DNA of 64,000 nt from Arachis hypogaea (lineage: Eukaryota > Streptophyta > Magnoliopsida > Fabales > Fabaceae). Below are positions 51,993 through 62,192 of the stretch, piece by piece. The position numbers were made by a program, and so were the translations under genes. The stretch covers positions 67,932,841 to 67,996,840 of the forward strand of contig NC_092048.1 of the NCBI RefSeq assembly GCF_003086295.3. The letters are read 5' to 3'. The notes under the pieces were generated by a model. That model made no database searches and was not told the origin of the DNA. It saw only the letters and a program-made list of their open reading frames with translations. Within the stretch, counting starts at the first letter, position 1; each line of letters opens with the position of its first letter.

Positions 51993-52043
51993 ACAACGTC
52001 TAATTACTTGATCAGCGCCACATCTCTATAAATATGGGTCATC

Positions 52044-53639
52044 CTATATATAATATTTAGACTCGCTTTTCAGCTTGTCTCTTTGATGCTTAGAAAAATG
52101 TGGAGGAAATGTGCGGCTAACTAAATAATTAGCAACAGGTGCATACCAAGGGACTACCTCAGATACTGCTTGCAGGTTATCAAAAGGAAAATTATCATCT
52201 ATAAGAGTAGAATCATCCTTAATATGCTCAAGGCGACTCAAGTGGTCTGCCACTAAATTCTGATTACCACTCCTATCCTTTATTTCTAAATCAAATTCTT
52301 GTAACAGTAGTATCCAACGTATGAGTCTTGGTTTGGATTCCTTTTTAGCTAATAGATACTTTAAAGTCGCATGGTCCGAATACACTACTACTCTAGTAGC
52401 AAGTAAATAAGCTCGGAATTTATCCAGAGCAAAAACAATAGCAAGAAGCTCTTTCTCAGTAGTAGTATAGTTGGACTGGGCAGTGTCTAAAGTCTTAGAC
52501 GCATAAGCAATAACGAAAGGATCCTTACCTTCACGCTGAGCCAGCGCTGATCCTACTACATGATTGGAAGCATCGCACATGATTTCAAATGGCTGGCTCC
52601 AGTCTGGTCCTCTCACAATTGGAGCTTGAGTCAGAGCAGTCTTCAGCTTATCAAACGCTTGTTTGCAATCCTCACTGAACTCGAACTCAATATCCTTCTG
52701 CAGTAATCTGGATAAGGGAAGTGCGACCTTACTAAAGTCCTTAATAAATCTCCTGTAAAAACTTGCATGGCCAAGGAACGAACGGACTTTCCTCACAGAA
52801 GAGGGGTAAGGTAAACTAGAAATAACATTCACCTTTGCTGGGTCTACAGAAATGCCATTATTAGATACCACATGTCCTAATACAATTCCTTGTTTTACCA
52901 TAAAGTGACATTTTTCGAAATTTAATACAAGGTTTGTATTAACACATCTATCTAATACTCTAGATAATCCATCTAAGCAAAGGCTAAAAGAATCACTATA
53001 AACACTAAAATCGTCCATAAAAACTTCCATACAGTCCTCAATAAGATCAGAGAAAAGACTCATCATGCACCTTTGGAAAGTAGCTGGTGCATTGCACAAG
53101 CCAAAGGGCATTCTCTTGTAAGCATAAGTCCCAAAAGGACATGTAAAAGTAATATTTTCCTGATCCTCAGGAGCTATATGAATCTAGAAATAACCTGTGT
53201 AACCATCTAAAAAGCAATAATGTGATTTACCTGACAAGCGATCCAGCATTTGATCAATGAATGAAAGTGGGTAGTGATCCTTACGGGTAGCTTGGTTGAG
53301 ACGCCTGTAATCAATGCAGACTCTCCAAGCGTTCTGAACTCTAGTTGCTATAAGCTCTCCATGCTCATTCTTTACTGTAGTGACTCCAGACTTCTTGGGC
53401 ACCACTTGTACTGGGCTTACCCATTCACTATCTGAAATGGGATATATGATACCTGCTTCCAATAGTCTGGTCACTTCCTTTTTGAAAACTTCCAAGATGG
53501 TGGGATTCAATCTTCTTTGGGGTTGACAGACAGGTCTTGCTCCCTCTTCTAAAAATATTATGTGCTCACATACTTGAGGGTTGATGCCTACTATGTCTGC
53601 CAAGCTCCACCCAATTACCTTCTTATGCTTCCTCAGCAC
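52044..53639 (-). pseudogene. pol: R10 reverse transcriptase and RNase H
   Basis: 53639-53184 has GWSLADIVGINP, RRLNPTILEVFKKEVTRLLE, AGIIYPISDSEWVSPVQVV and DYRRLNQATRKDHYPL. A single TAG (53186-53184) replaces the Gln of [13 protein letters not shown] that R9 retains. Reading continues with [15 protein letters not shown], the active site VFMDDFSVY (both Asp intact), [30 protein letters not shown], and RNase H with [49 protein letters not shown] and [10 protein letters not shown]. Apart from the nonsense codons the domain looks intact. Confidence 0.92.
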
Positions 53640-53651
53640 ATCAAGTAACTG

Positions 53652-54689
53652 CTATTCTTGTTGAGAAGTAAGTTCCCTTGCAATGATAACTGGAAACCTC
53701 TGCTCACCTTTAAGATATGCATATTTGAGATGTGGAGGGAGGGGTTTCAATTCTAACTTTTGATCATGGGCAGGCTCTGGATTATCTGGAGCTTGTGAAA
53801 ATGATGAAGTGCCCTCATTGTCAGTTAAGAGGATCCCCACACTTAGACCTTGTCCAGTGTGCCTCTCTTCTAACTCTTCCTTGTGAACTTCAGCTACACT
53901 TTCATCTATGACATCACACTGAAAGATAGAACAATCTTCTGGGGGTTTGTCAATGACTCCATTCAGATTGAAGATTACTATGCGGCCATCTATTTCAAAG
54001 GAGTATGTTCCTGAAAAGGCATCCAATTTGAATTTTGATGTCTTCAGGAATGGTCTTCCAAGTAGGATTGATGATGGCTTATCTGAATCATTATAGGGCA
54101 TCTCCAAGATATAAAAATCAGTGGGAAATATAAGCCCTTTAATGTTCACCAAAACATCTTCAGCAACTCCAGCCACTGTAATAATGCTTTTATCTGCTAA
54201 CACAAAATGAGCTGCCGACCTTTTTAAGGGAGGGAGCCTCAAAATATCATATATAGGCAAAGGCATTATAACACATGCTCCTAAATCACACATGCAATCA
54301 TAAATTACTACACCACCAATAGTATAGCTAACTATACATGGACCTGGATCACTACATTTTTCAGGTAATCCTCCCATTAAAGCAGATATAGAACTACCTA
54401 AAGGAATAGTTTCTAATTCATTAATTTTGTCTTTATGGATACATAAGTCTTTTAGAAACTTTGCATATTTAGGTACCTGCTGAATAACATCGAAAAGAGG
54501 AACAGTTACCTCAATCTTTTTGAATATTTCTACCATTTTGGGGTCGGGTTCCAGCTGCTTCCTGGGCTTCTTTGCAAGTTGTGGAAATGGAATAGGAGTA
54601 GTGTTTTCTGTGGTGTCTACGCCTTTTGGTGCTTCCTCCTGTGGTTGAGCTATTTCTTCTTCAGCTATGTCCTGTATGTCCTCTTCCTC
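53652..54689 (-). pseudogene. pol: R10 aspartic protease and RT linker
   Basis: FKKIEVTVPLFDVIQQVPKY leads to CMCDLGACVIMPLPIY (active-site DLGA; Cys where Ser is usual and one residue shorter than in R9), ILLGRPFLKTSKFKLDAF, then ELKPLPPHLKYAYL toward RT. It ends at TAG 53654-53652 (SQQE*QLLDVL), probably a former Gln codon. 54537-54689 continues the frame upstream to a TAA at 54692-54690. It would process Gag-Pol. Confidence 0.85.
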
Positions 54690-56343
54690 TTAAACATCTT
54701 CTATTTCTACTACCTCTTCAACTGAGGTGTGTTCTGGTGGGCTTGGTTCCTCCTGATTCCTCTCCTGCAGTGTGGTTCCAGACCTTAGGGTGATGGCATT
54801 AATGCCTCCCTTTGGATTGGGTAATGGTTGAGAGGGGATTCCAGTGGAGCTTGAAGGTTGGTTACTGGAATTTTGCGTTGATCCAATCTGTGACATAAGA
54901 GCTTGCAAAGTAGAGGTGAGACCATTCAGACTGGCATTAATACTATTCATGATGTTACTTTCCATGGTCTGTTGTCTTCGCTCAAAAGATTGTAGTAGCT
55001 CTTCATTAGGAGATAAAGAAGAATGAGTAAATTGAGAGGTCTGCTGTTGATTGTTCTGTGGTCCTTGGTTTTGCCTCAGGTGAGGTGCTTTGTAAGGTTG
55101 ATTCTGCTGCCTGTTGTTGTTATTATTCCATCTCTGATTTCCCTGATTATCTCTACCTCCTCTGTTATTGTTGTCCCTCCAATTCTGGTTAGAATTGTCC
55201 TGCCATCTATAGTTATTATTTCCACTTTGATTGTACCCTTGGTTGGGGCGGTCATAGAAGTTATGAGTGGATGCCACCATGTTGTCTTCTTGTTAGAGCT
55301 GCGGGCATTCATCAGTGTAATGGCTATAATCAGCTCAGATTCCGCAAATTCTTTGTGGGACTAGTTGTTGGTTTTGCTGTGGTGGAGGGGGTTGAGCTTG
55401 CTGAGCTTGTTGTTGATTCAATTGCATCTGCTTCAGCAAGTTGGTCATCTCACATATACTCTGAGCTAGAATAGTAGTCTCTCTGCTAGAGGATACTTCT
55501 GCAACGGCTTTTGAACGGCCTTGCTTTTGTCTGTGGCTCCTAGTAGATTCAGCTAAATCACTGATCAATTGCCAAGCCTCATCAGTGGTCTTGTACTTCT
55601 TCATAGACCCATTGCTAGCACTTTCCAATGTCATCTTATCTTGGGGCCTCATGCCCTGTTGATATAGCTAAGTAACACTATCTTGTCAATCATGTGGTGG
55701 GGCATGCTTCCAGAAGATTATTGAAGCGCTCCCAGTATTCAAAGAGAGTCTCATTGTCATCCTGAACAATTGTGGAAATATCCTTCCTCAGTTTATCAGT
55801 AACTTCAGATGGAAAGAATTTCTCCAAAAACTCTTTTCTGAGTATATCCCAGTTGGATACATTTGCTAGAGGTTGAGTGTAGTACCACTCTCTTGCTTTT
55901 CCCTCAAGAGAAAACGGAAAAGCTTTAAGCAAAATTGAAGTTTCATCAGTACCATCACGCCTGACAGTAGAACAGGCTGCCTGGAAATCTCTCAAGTGCT
56001 TGATAGGCTCTTGAGCATGTAGGCCATGAAACTTGGGCATCAAATTTAGCAGTGCGGTCTTTATTTCAAAATCTGTAGCTACCGCTGGATGATGCGCTTG
56101 AAACGGTTGCATTGTAAAATCAGGGGCTCCTTCCTCCTGGATGGTAACTCTCCTAGCTGCCATGACTTCTGCACATAAAACAACCGAATCAGTAGAACGG
56201 GGGGTGGTTTCTTCCTCAAGTTCACTTTCAGATCCGCCCTCAGAGCGGACTAACCGACGCTGTTCTCACTTTATTCGTGAAATAGTCCTTTCAATTTCAG
56301 GATCGAATATTAGCAAGCGCGGATCAGGAAGTGAACGCGTCAT
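54690..56343 (-). pseudogene. gag: R10 gag
   Basis: Start at ATG 56343 (MTRSLPDPRLL, matching R9's MTRSQPNSSL). A TGA at 56268-56266 replaces Arg (RIK*EQRR). The capsid-like domain follows: PIKHLRDFQAACST, FPFSLEGKAREWYYTQP, FLEKFFPSEVTDKLRKDI and LFEYWERFNNLLEACP. A 1-nt loss near 55690 shifts the frame, and a second shift restores it (MRPQDKMTLESASNG). In the zinc knuckle CGI-x-ADYSHYTDEC the second Cys is a TGA (55337-55335). The tail is an Asn/Gln-rich low-complexity segment (NNNNRQQNQPYKAP) and ends with INAITLRSGT, the Athila marker motif. Confidence 0.88.
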
Positions 56344-56438
56344 TTGACGAAAGAAACATGCAGCTCATAGTAGCAAAATAAAATAAAATGCAAATAAATA
56401 AATTCTAATTAATAACTTTAGCACTCTATTGCAACTCT

Positions 56439-56453
56439 CCGGCAACGGCGCCA
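56439..56453 (-). other. R10 primer-binding site (tRNA-Asp type)
   Basis: The minus strand reads TGGCGCCGTTGCCGG, five bases after the LTR end CTCATCA. Confidence 0.88.
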
Positions 56454-56458
56454 AAAAT

Positions 56459-57941
56459 TGATGAGACACAGAAGTTGGTGAATTAAAAATTATTAAAATA
56501 GTTACGTTGCAAGTATAGTTCTTAACTCACCGAAATTCTGCCTATCAATTTAGAAATATGTCACAGAGAGTTTAAATTAAAAATTACTGGGAGTTTAAGT
56601 CCTAGGTCGTCTCCCAACAAGTTGCAGAAAAGTGTGCTATTTTATTAATCAGATGTTCCAAGAAGTTGAGTTAAGTAGGTGGGAAATTAAATTGAGAGAA
56701 TTCAAATAATATGAAATAAAATCCTTGACTGGGAGTTGATTAGTTGGAATCTCTATTGTTGATGGGATGATTTCAAGATTAATTTATAATTAATGGTTGT
56801 TCTGTTTAGTTATCCTTTACTAGGTAAAGGAAAGTCAAACAAGTTGGAATGCTAGATCTATTCACGAGTTGCAACCCACTTAGTTCAAAGGGATTGGTGT
56901 TAGTGATTAGATAACAATCCAATAGTTAACCCAATTACAAATTTTCTTTCAATCCTTCTAACTCAAGAGTTCCTTTCAATCAACTCCCCATCAAGTGAGG
57001 GAACTACTCACTCATTGTAAATAATAAACCCATGACACATGAAAGGGAATTAAAAGAAGACATGATTATTGGAATGGAAAATAAATTAAAATGGAAGCAA
57101 TAATCCTTGTACTAAATAATCATGAAAGTATTCAAATGACAAAATTGAACAAAGCAAAGAACATGGAAGAATAAAACCAAGTTAAGAGAACGAACTAGAA
57201 TGACAAAGTCTTGATGAGGAAATAATTCTTCTCAATGTTCCAATGCTAAGACCAATTAAAAATTAAAATTCTAAAACCTAGAGAGAGAAACCTAAAGGAG
57301 TAAAACTAGATCTAAAACTGTAAACTGTGTAGAATGAATGTCGTCTTTTGTTTCTGCATATTCTCTGGCTCTAGTCTGCTGTTCCGGGCCGAAAACTGGG
57401 TCGAAATAAGGTCCAAAATCGCCCCCAACGAATTCTGCAGATTATGCAGATCGCACTTGTCACGCGATCGCGTCATCCATGCGGACGCGTCATTCGCGCT
57501 TTTTCTTGCCACGCGTTCGCGTCGTCCACGCTACCGCGTCGCCTGAGCTTTTCCAATCCGTGCGGCCGCGTGAGCCATGCGGCCGCGTCACTGCGATTTG
57601 CTCTCCTTCGCGCGATCACGTGAGCCATGCGACTGCATCACTTCTCGCTGGTTACCTCCTCAAATTCTTGTGTTCCTTCCATTTTTGCTAGCTTCCTTTC
57701 CAATCTCCAACTCATTCATGCCTTATAAAGTCTGAAACATTCAACACACATCTCACGGCATCGAATGGAATAAAGGAGAATTAAAAATACATAATTAAAG
57801 TCTCTAGGAAGCAGCTTTCAAACATGTTATAAATTCAGGAAGGAATTATAATTTCATGCTAATTTAATGAATAAGTGGGTAAGGATCATGATAAAACCAC
57901 ACAATTAAACACAATATAAACCATAAAATAGTGGTTTATCA
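56459..57941 (-). repeat. R10 5' LTR (1483 bp)
   Basis: Colinear with the 3' LTR except for one extra 50-bp unit in the palindrome cluster (about 57591-57640). The cluster spans 57460-57640. Confidence 0.95.
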
Positions 57942-58494
57942 TTGAACAAACCATTTAACGTACTTCAAGTATAGAAGTAGACTTAATGAGTTTAGTTCCT
58001 CATAATTGTCAAGATATGGTTATTAGACAAGGATAGTGACCCTAATTCCCATGTCAAGCCAAGAGTTGCTTTTATTATTCATATTTGAAAACCCAAAAGT
58101 CTTGATTACTTTGTCTTAGTTATAGTAGTTGTTTATTTGGTGTTGAATTACATTGAATGTTATTTCATTAGTTTAGAATTGCTCATATCTTGTTTTAGTC
58201 ATTTGAATTAGTTTCTTGCATTTTAAGATTACTTGCTTGTTAAGATTTCTCATTTAATTTCTTGCTCATAACTCACAACCCCAGAATTCTAACCAATGTT
58301 GATGCACATGTTTGCCCATTCCTTATGAGACGACTCGAGGTTTGAATACTTCGGTTATTTTTATTGGGATTGAACTTGTGACAACCAATTCCCTTTCTAA
58401 ATTTGATACTTGAGGATTGTTGTTGGTAGAGCTATACTTGCAACGCGACTTTATTGAGAAATTCTTTACCGACGGTATCCTTGAGCTACCATCA
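57942..58494 (+). repeat. R9 5' LTR, right piece
   Basis: Continues R9's LTR after R10 and includes GAGACGACTCGAGGTTTGAA, GTTGGTAGAGCTATACTTGC and the end GAGCTACCATCA. Confidence 0.8.
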
Positions 58495-58500
58495 AATTTT

Positions 58501-58517
58501 TGGCACCGTTGCCGGGA
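58501..58517 (+). other. R9 primer-binding site (tRNA-Asp type)
   Basis: TGGCACCGTTGCCGGGA follows the LTR end by six bases. It matches the tRNA-Asp complement with one CpG-to-CpA change. Confidence 0.85.
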
Positions 58518-58644
58518 AATGGTTGCAACATATGCCTTGATATTGGTTATATGAATATGTGAATATTGTAGATAGTTTATTTGCTTTCAACATTTAGCTA
58601 TAGTTTAGATTTCTTTTGTATTTGTGCTATGACTCTCAAGTTTG

Positions 58645-60228
58645 ATGACTCGGTCTCAACCGAATTCTAGCTTAGCCGATTTTGATCCTGAGATTGAAAG
58701 AACCTTGTTACACACTCGGCAAGCTAGACGGCGGTTGAACTATACGGCTAGTACTTCGGCCTCTCTTGAGGAACATACCGAATCACTAGGCGATACCGAG
58801 AGTGACTTGGAGTCCGCTACTTCCTATTCTTCTGTTGGCACTACTAATACATTTTTGCATCCTACAGGTGAGCCACACATGGCGGAGCCATGACGGATCA
58901 CTTTGCATGAGCAAGGAGCTCCGGATATCATACTTCAACCATTGCAAGCAAGGTATCCTAACCTTGATCCAAACTTTGAGTTGAAGAGTAGCTTGATACA
59001 TCTACTTACTAAATATCATGGGTTGCCGGGTCAAGACCCCATCCGACATATAAAGGATTTTCAAGTTGCTTGTTCTACGGCTCAAAGGCATGGAGCCGAT
59101 GAGGTGGCTATCATGGTTTTTGCCTTCCCTTTCTCTCTTGAAGGGCAAGCAAAGACATGGTTTTATTTGCTACCGGATGAGATTGCGACCAATTGGGATT
59201 TCTTGAGAAGAGAGTTTCTAGATAAATTCTTCCCACCGGAGAAGACTGACAACATCCGGAAAGAGATTTCGGGTATAATGCAAAAAGACCAAGAGAGTTT
59301 GTACGAGTATTGGTCTCGGTTCAAGAGGCTATTGGAATCTTGTCCACACCATGGAATGAATACTCACTTGCTCATTAGCTACTTCACCGGAGGTCTTTGT
59401 GTAGAAGATAGAAGATTGCTCACCGCTTCTAGTGGTGGTTCCCTTTCGAAAAACAAGACAGAGGGAGAAGCTTGGAATTTGATAAAGGATGTTGCCGAGG
59501 CTACACAACATACAAGGGTGAGAAGTAATCCTCTCAAGGGTGTGGTGGAACCATCCCCTTCTGAAGCAAGCCTAACCAAAGCACTTGGGGATATGACCAC
59601 CATCCTCACGCAAATGCAAAAGGATCAAAAGGAATACTACTCCATCCAAGCCATCCAAGCTCCACCTCCAGTTGCTCAACTTGAAGGCCCTCCTAGGATT
59701 TGTGGTTTGTGTTCTAGCACCACACATTACACCGATCAATGCCATCAAATTCAAGAGGAACATGCCCTTGTAGTGGCCAATGTGAATTACAACAACCGTC
59801 CACCCTACCCTTCTCAAGGCCAAAATAACTACCCTCATGGTAGTAATCAACATCAAGGGTGGAGGGATAATCCACAAGGGAGTAATCAAAACCAAAGATG
59901 GAACAACTCTTCTTCTCATCACAACAACAACCAATCTTCATCTCAATACCACCATAACAATACCAACTACCAAGCCAACCAAGGTCACTCCAACCAAAAC
60001 CAAAATAACTACACCAAATACCAAGCACCACACCATAGACAACAATCTAACCAAACCTCTCCATCTTCCACCAATCAAGTTGATGAGCTTAGAGCCGCCA
60101 TGGAAAAACGGAACGAGAGCAACAAGGCTCAATTTGATGCCTTGGGCGCTCAATTGGCTAACCTCACCAACATACTTTCAAATATGACTGATGATTGGAC
60201 TTTTGATGGTTTAGAATTTCACAAATGA
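58645..60228 (+). pseudogene. gag: R9 gag
   Basis: Start at ATG 58645 (MTRSQPNSSLADFDPEIER). A TGA at 58891-58893 replaces Arg (CGA) between MAEP and RITLHEQGAPD. The capsid-like domain is intact: PIRHIKDFQVACSTAQ, FPFSLEGQAKTWFYLLP, FLDKFFPPEKTDNIRKEI and LYEYWSRFKRLLESCPHH. A zinc knuckle CGLCSSTTHYTDQC (CX2CX4HX4C) lies near 59700. An Asn/Gln/His-rich spacer (SSSHHNNNQSSSQYHHNN) follows, then a helical stretch (VDELRAAMEKRNESNKAQF). The last 13 codons from 60189 come from an inserted LTR fragment. Confidence 0.9.
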
Positions 60229-60890
60229 AAGCTCGTTGCAATATAGTTTCTAAACTAACACTAATCCTTTCATACAAAATTTTGTTTGTCACTAGTACAA
60301 ACCCATAAAATCTATAAACCGAAGTATTTAACCTCGGGTCGTTCTCCCTAGGAATTACAATAAAGTGTTCTTGTTATTAGTTATGAGGTATGTTTGGGGT
60401 TTTTGAGGTTTTAGACATGAAATGTAAATGGCAAAGGAAATTAAACTAACAACTAGAAAAATTCTTGGCAAGATATGAGAACTAGAAGTCCTATCCTAGT
60501 TATCCTCCTCAATTGTGACCACAATTGTCCATTGCTACCACTTCGTTAACCTCTAACCATGGAGGAAAGTCAAGTGGATGAATTAACTTGATTCCACAAG
60601 TCCTAGCCAACTCCCAAGGGAAAGACTAGCGTTAGTGGTATCCAAATCAATTAGCAACGTCTAATTATCAATCAACAAAGAAATTAGATAAATCAAGCGT
60701 CACTAATTACTCTACCTAGGCCAAGAGGAACAAAATCTACACTAAAGCTAAAAGAAGCATTTTATCAAACACATAAGACGCATAAAAGGAATCATATGAA
60801 ATCTACAACAAGAATGAAATCTAACAACAATTATTGCAAGGAATTAACAACAACAATCAAAAGAAACACAATTATTATGAATTACCTCAA
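60189..60890. repeat. R11: truncated LTR fragment in R9 gag
   Basis: Begins TGATGATTGGACTTTTGATGG at 60189 and runs through AACCTCGGGTCGTTCTCCCTAGG, in the same sense as the plus-strand reading of the R8 and R10 LTRs (minus-oriented LTR). It ends without a recognisable LTR terminus near 60890, where Gag sequence resumes (QRQPQPNPKGSLNAITLRSG). No target duplication seen. Confidence 0.65.
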
Positions 60891-62192
60891 CTTGAATTGA
60901 AAGAAAAGAGAAGGTCTCAACGCCAACCCCAACCAAACCCAAAGGGCAGTCTCAATGCCATCACTCTACGGTCGGGGACTACATTGGAGGAGATACCTCC
61001 AAGGGTCATGGAAGACGTTCGTGAGGAAAAAGTGGTTGTTGAAGCTCCACATAAAGAAGAGAAGGTAGACAAAAGACATGAGGAAGAAAGAGTAAGCCTC
61101 AAGGAACCCAAGAGTAAAGCTATAGTGGATGAGTCCATTCCTATTCCATTCCATTCCATGGTGAAGGAAGCAAAGAAAACACCGGAATTTGATTTGAACA
61201 TGCTTTAAGTGTTCAAGAAGGTTGAGGTAACCATACCACTTCTTGATGCTATTCAACAAATTCCAAAGTATGTAAAATTTTTGAAAGACTTGTGTACACA
61301 CAAGGATAGGATAGGAGAATTGGAGACATTATCCCTGGGTAGTTCAATTTCTTCCTTGATGGAACCTATTCCAAAGAAATGTGGTAACCCTGGACCTTGT
61401 TTGGTGTCTTGTTGTATTGGTGGGTGCACTTTTCATGATTGTATGTGTGACCTGGGAGCTTGTGTAAGAATCATGTCACTTTCTATCTTTGTGCAGTTGA
61501 ATTTAGCTCCATTAAAGAAGTCGGCGGCGAGGTTTGCTTTAGCCGATAAAAGTGTGATCACGGTGATAGGAATAGCTGAAGATGTACTTGTGGCGATCGA
61601 GGATTTAGTTTTTCCAGTTGACTTTTACATTCTTGAAATGCCTCCAACAGAAAATAGAAGCTCATCTTCTATTCTACTTGGTAGACCCTTCCTCGAGACC
61701 TCTAAATTCAAGTTAGATGCCTTCACCGGCACATATTCCTTTGAGGTTGGAGACAAAACTATCAAGTTCAATTTGGAAGAAGCCATGAAGCATCCTGCCG
61801 AAGAGCATTCTGTTCTTCAATGTGATGTAATTAATGAAGTGGTAGCAGAAGTGCAAGAAGAAGACCACAACAAGCTATGCTACCCTATTGTTGAAGAGAC
61901 GGATGACCAAGAGGATGAACATGAGAAAGTTGTTGAGAATGAACTCCGTAAGCTTGACAAAAAGGAACCTCAGCTTGAGGCAAAGAGTAAACTGAAGCCT
62001 CTTCCATCTCATTTGAAGTATGCTTTCTTAGAGGACAACCAAAAGTTTCCGGTCATTATTGCTAGTGAGCTTTCGAGTGAAGAAGAAAAGCTCCTAGATG
62101 TCCTAAGAAGGTACAACAAGGTAATTGGATGGAGCCTGGCTGATATTGTGGGGATTGACCCTCGCAAGTGCATGTATCGTATATTTCTCTAA
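60891..62192 (+). pseudogene. pol: R9 gag C-terminus, protease and RT linker
   Basis: LNAITLRSGTTLEEIPP and a charged spacer lead to a TAA at 61206-61208. Then FKKVEVTIPLLDAIQQIPKY, CMCDLGACVRIMSLSIF (protease active site, Cys after DLGA as in R10), ILLGRPFLETSKFKLDAF and LKPLPSHLKYAFLEDNQKFP. The frame stops at TAA 62190-62192 (RIFL*EGARP), where R10 reads IFLEEGARP. Confidence 0.85.

Larger units (their letters stand above)
45222..57941 (-). mobile_element. R10: nearly complete Athila-like retrotransposon
   Basis: LTRs 56459-57941 (1483 bp, 5') and 45222-46654 (1433 bp, 3'). Flanks are TTGAC and TTGAA, a target duplication with one mismatch. On the minus strand: PBS, gag, protease, RT-RNase H, integrase, hairpin, palindrome cluster, 3' ORF, internal cassette, non-coding region and polypurine tract. 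Damage is limited to a handful of stops and a few frameshifts. It is inserted in opposite orientation into R9's LTR. Confidence 0.95.

Noticed and set aside
45217..57946. Perfect target duplication for R10
   Set aside because: Flanks read TTGAC and TTGAA. Kept as a near match with one substitution rather than claimed as perfect.
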